Below, piece by piece: positions 61,722-64,000 of a stretch of 64,000 nt of DNA (the stretch's first letter is position 1; each line of letters opens with the position of its first letter). The stretch covers positions 868,001 to 932,000 of the forward strand of contig OY829943.1 of the NCBI GenBank assembly GCA_963692465.1. Reading direction: 5' to 3'. The DNA comes from JAUZOB01 sp963692465 (GTDB lineage Bacteria; Bacteroidota; Bacteroidia; Bacteroidales; Prolixibacteraceae). The position numbers and the translations under genes were made by a program. The notes under the pieces are model-generated. The model ran no database searches. It saw only the letters and a list, made by a program, of their open reading frames with translations, and was not told the DNA's origin.

Positions 61722-62852
61722 TTATACCCGAATGCCAAAATGTTCACAATAAAGATGATAAAGATGATATGCCTGATGATAAGCCGAATTCGGACTCATA
61801 AAATGAGAGAATTCAAAAGTAATGACGTTCTCCATCCCTGCTTTACGAGCTGCATCTAATTTCAGAAGGAATTTCTCCCACTTTATCGGAAGAAAACGGA
61901 TAGGCATATCGCGATCAAAAGACTCAACATTCGACCAACAATGCATATTATATTTTTCAGCCAATGCCTTATTCACTGCAAGATATTCAGGCAATTCATA
62001 AATTTCGACCTGTCCGTCCTGAAAAGCGAAAGTGTCAATCGCTCCATGAATATCCGACAAAATAGCATTCCACTCCTCTTCATGCTGGCGTACTGTTAAT
62101 GGTTTTTCTCCTCTTAATGCCTCATTTGATTTCACCCCAAGAATGTATGGAGAAATCAAGACCGGAAGATTATTGGATATATCTTTTGCATGCTGTCCCA
62201 GTTGAGCATATATTTTACTCATTCCCTTTGTACGCCGACTGATTTCCTGTGTTATATACCAACCTTTAAATGAAGAATGGTGACCGTATTTCGTCCATAC
62301 TTCATCAACCAGTCTCATATTCAAATCTATTTCTTTTTGATATTCACCGCGAGACCAATACCTGTCGGAATCATAAGTTCCAAAGAAAAATTTCATTCCA
62401 TATTTATCAGATAAAGTAAGAAACATCTCAACCAAATCAATCGGAGGATAATAAACCTGTTCACTTTTCAACAAACAGTCAAACGGAGCAACCATCCATC
62501 GCCCCCAACCACTACGAATAAGAACAACCGTCTCAATACCCATCCTCTTCATGGAATGAAAATCGGTATCCCATTCTTTTACACTCCAGTTCTGATGAGG
62601 AATATCAATACTTATTTCATCAAGGAACGTAGCTTTTACTCTCATACCTTGTAAAATACCAGAAGTTTCAAAACGATTAGCTGCCGGATGATATTTTGAA
62701 TCGATAGCAGCCGCCGAAAAACCGGAGCCGGAACCAGACATCTTAATAACTTCTGCAGCAGATCCTTTGCTCATTCCTGCTGCTGTTAATGCAAGAGATC
62801 CAAGAGACAAATTGCGAAGAAACTTTCTCCTGGAAGGAAACATTTTTTCCAT
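61722..62852 (-). CDS. DUF4434 putative TIM-barrel glycosidase with Tat-type signal
   Basis: 376 residues. The N-terminus PSRRKFLRNLSLGSLALTAAGM is a twin-arginine signal. The rest matches DUF4434, a (beta/alpha)8 barrel near GH families that open with KATFLDEISID; further marks are WDTDFHSMKRMGIETVVLIRSGWGRW, FFGTYDSDRYW, KGWYITQEIS (a Glu in a likely catalytic position) and FAFQDGQVE. Catalytic activity is unproven in the family. It is the first gene of a DUF4434-beta-mannosidase-DUF4091 transcript, so it probably attacks the main chain or releases substrate for the mannosidase. Confidence 0.75.
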   Translation of the reverse strand: MEKMFPSRRKFLRNLSLGSLALTAAGMSKGSAAEVIKMSGSGSGFSAAAIDSKYHPAANRFETSGILQGMRVKATFLDEISIDIPHQNWSVKEWDTDFHSMKRMGIETVVLIRSGWGRWMVAPFDCLLKSEQVYYPPIDLVEMFLTLSDKYGMKFFFGTYDSDRYWSRGEYQKEIDLNMRLVDEVWTKYGHHSSFKGWYITQEISRRTKGMSKIYAQLGQHAKDISNNLPVLISPYILGVKSNEALRGEKPLTVRQHEEEWNAILSDIHGAIDTFAFQDGQVEIYELPEYLAVNKALAEKYNMHCWSNVESFDRDMPIRFLPIKWEKFLLKLDAARKAGMENVITFEFSHFMSPNSAYHQAYHLYHLYCEHFGIRV

Positions 62853-62911
62853 AGTTAATTCATTATAAATATGTTATACATTTATAAGTAGCATTACTTA
62901 AACCACACACT

Positions 62912-62919
62912 CAAATATA
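62912..62919 (-). promoter_or_regulatory. Possible promoter box before the DUF4434 gene
   Basis: TATATTTG on the minus strand matches TAnnTTTG, with TTG at 62942-62944 about 22 bases upstream. It lies directly after the hairpin at 62920-62949, so the same bases may serve termination of the previous gene and initiation of this one. Confidence 0.35.
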
Positions 62920-62949
62920 CCCGCTTAAGGCTATAAAGTCTCAAGCAGG
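62920..62949 (-). terminator. Stem-loop after the DUF4998 lipoprotein gene
   Basis: On the minus strand CCTGCTTGAG pairs with CTTAAGCGGG (10 bp with two G-U pairs) around a 10-base loop, 26 bases past the stop at 62976. The tail is TATATTTGAG, a weak U-run, so it may be a partial terminator. Confidence 0.5.
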
Positions 62950-62975
62950 TATATAAACAAGACCACCAAAGTTTA

Positions 62976-64000
62976 CTAGTAATATTTCTGAAGTTTTTCC
63001 TCTAATAGAATATCTCCTAACGGATCGGTCATTTTAACAACTTTCAACAATCCCTTTCTCCCGTCTTTAGTCTGGAAGAAAATAATATCGCCTGCCTGTA
63101 TTGCAATTGGATTCTCCGTAGCAGTCATTCCTTCAAACTGACTGTCATAATGGAATGCGTCGAAATCTGAAGCAGTAAGATTAGTCTTTGCAAACCTTAT
63201 TCCCGTATCACTAAACCGAGGAACCCCACCATGCGAACCATGCCATGCTGCATCAATATCCGTTGCAGCCAGACATCCATTATCAAACATAATAATACTG
63301 GCAGTAATTGCATACTGATAGGAATGAAGAGTCAATCCGGTAGTCGGATCAAAAGCACTTACATTAACACCATTCCATCCTCCGATTGGAATTTGACCCA
63401 TGTCTATTACATTCATTATCTCTTGTTTCTGATAAGCGGTAGAAAAAGTATCTATTGCCATAGAATCAGGAAGGAATAAGGTTCGATATTGGAAAGAAGT
63501 TCCTTCTGCATAATTCGGAAGATTCATCGTTGTTGTTTTAATCGGGCAAAATTGTGTTTGTGTCTTCCCCGTGTTATCTGTAAAAATCACATCAGACCCT
63601 AATGTTCCGTCAGAATCCAGACCTCCCCATGTAATCGTAACATTTTCCTGGTCCTCCGTAGCCGAAACAATCGGACGATTAACTAATGTTGACTGATAAC
63701 TATCCCCATAAACCTTCCCGGTTGCATATACGGGAACTGAACTGTTCCCTAATTTATTGTAAGTGCGAATTTCGAAACTATGAGTTCCTTCGGTCAGATT
63801 ATTGATTGAGATCTTAAATGTATCGACCCCTGCAGTGCGAACTACCGGAACTGATAACGAATCAGATTTATCATCCCACCAAAGTTTACAACTCGTAATT
63901 TTAGGATCGGCAAGGAATAACCCGGTCACTACAACCCGATTGTGCCCCGAATAAATCAATGTTGAATCGAGTTTCCCAGCATAAGTAAGCTCTCCTCCTT
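62976..64000 (-). CDS. DUF4998 lipoprotein-type glycan-binding protein (C-terminal part, cut by window edge)
   Basis: The frame stays open to base 64000. Just inside the edge it reads GGELTYAGKLDSTLIYSG, a typical DUF4998 opening (Fn3-like, about 200 residues: DPKITSCKLWWDD, EGTHSFEIRTYNKLGNSSVPVYATGKVYG). A C-terminal part of about 130 residues (GQIPIGGWNGVNVSAFD ... DPLGDILLEEKLQKYY) resembles a separate substrate-binding or Ig-like domain. Such proteins are surface lipoproteins at the SusE/F position of PULs. A second SusC/SusD pair may therefore lie beyond the right edge. Confidence 0.75.
   Translation of the reverse strand, partial: GGELTYAGKLDSTLIYSGHNRVVVTGLFLADPKITSCKLWWDDKSDSLSVPVVRTAGVDTFKISINNLTEGTHSFEIRTYNKLGNSSVPVYATGKVYGDSYQSTLVNRPIVSATEDQENVTITWGGLDSDGTLGSDVIFTDNTGKTQTQFCPIKTTTMNLPNYAEGTSFQYRTLFLPDSMAIDTFSTAYQKQEIMNVIDMGQIPIGGWNGVNVSAFDPTTGLTLHSYQYAITASIIMFDNGCLAATDIDAAWHGSHGGVPRFSDTGIRFAKTNLTASDFDAFHYDSQFEGMTATENPIAIQAGDIIFFQTKDGRKGLLKVVKMTDPLGDILLEEKLQKYY

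Noticed and set aside
1..64000. CRISPR arrays, tRNA or rRNA genes, riboswitches, prophage genes
   Set aside because: No regularly spaced direct repeats, cloverleaf, rRNA-like or phage structural sequence was seen by eye. A dedicated scan (tRNA, Rfam and CRISPR finders) would be needed to exclude short elements.

Overview
The window comes from a Bacteroidota chromosome, most likely the order Bacteroidales. The support is a SusC/SusD pair with an ECF sigma/FecR regulator, Bacteroides-type promoters (TTTG, about 20 bases, TAnnTTTG), lipoprotein and Sec signals with few Shine-Dalgarno sites, and gene families largely confined to this phylum. Base composition is moderately AT-rich. No rRNA, tRNA, CRISPR array or riboswitch was recognised.

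Left end, 1-4800: an accessory, partly decayed region. It starts with the 3' end of darT and a complete darG (a DNA ADP-ribosylation toxin and its antidote). A Fic AMP-transferase follows, with two tandem 33-bp operator-like units in front of it. Then comes an internally deleted IS4-family element whose right end abuts a decapitated thioredoxin-like gene. 4797-9159 holds an intact M16 peptidase and a thioredoxin-like secreted protein.

Middle, 9400-29500: mostly housekeeping and envelope functions. These are an AcvB/VirJ-type hydrolase, a sugar O-acetyltransferase and two DUF3857/transglutaminase-like proteins (one lacking the catalytic Cys and His). A TetR-TolC-HlyD-ABC-ABC-permease-permease efflux operon follows, with clear promoter and operator signals. 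Next are a small conserved-looking protein, an RsmB-type rRNA methyltransferase, a DUF6973 protein, a degenerate Nudix sugar-type regulator, a secreted SagB-like nitroreductase, a DUF6588 beta-barrel protein, and a Gfo/Idh oxidoreductase with pdxB.

Right half, 29600-64000: one large polysaccharide utilisation locus, all on the minus strand and running off the right edge. In transcription order: a DUF4998 lipoprotein (partial), DUF4434 protein, GH2 beta-mannosidase, DUF4091 enzyme, second GH2, GH38 alpha-mannosidase, GH63-like enzyme with a Tat signal, an unassigned (alpha/alpha)-barrel protein, ECF sigma, FecR, SusC with an STN domain, SusD, surface glycan-binding lipoprotein, GH27 alpha-galactosidase, SGNH acetylesterase, an unassigned GH20/GH67-like protein and a GH106 alpha-L-rhamnosidase. 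Several strong hairpins divide it into separate transcripts. The enzyme set suggests a heteroglycan with alpha- and beta-mannose, alpha-galactose, alpha-rhamnose and acetyl groups; that substrate is an inference.

The best candidates for undescribed biology are the two PUL enzymes without a recognisable family (32896-34875 and 47564-49990) and the tandem operator in front of the Fic gene beside darTG.
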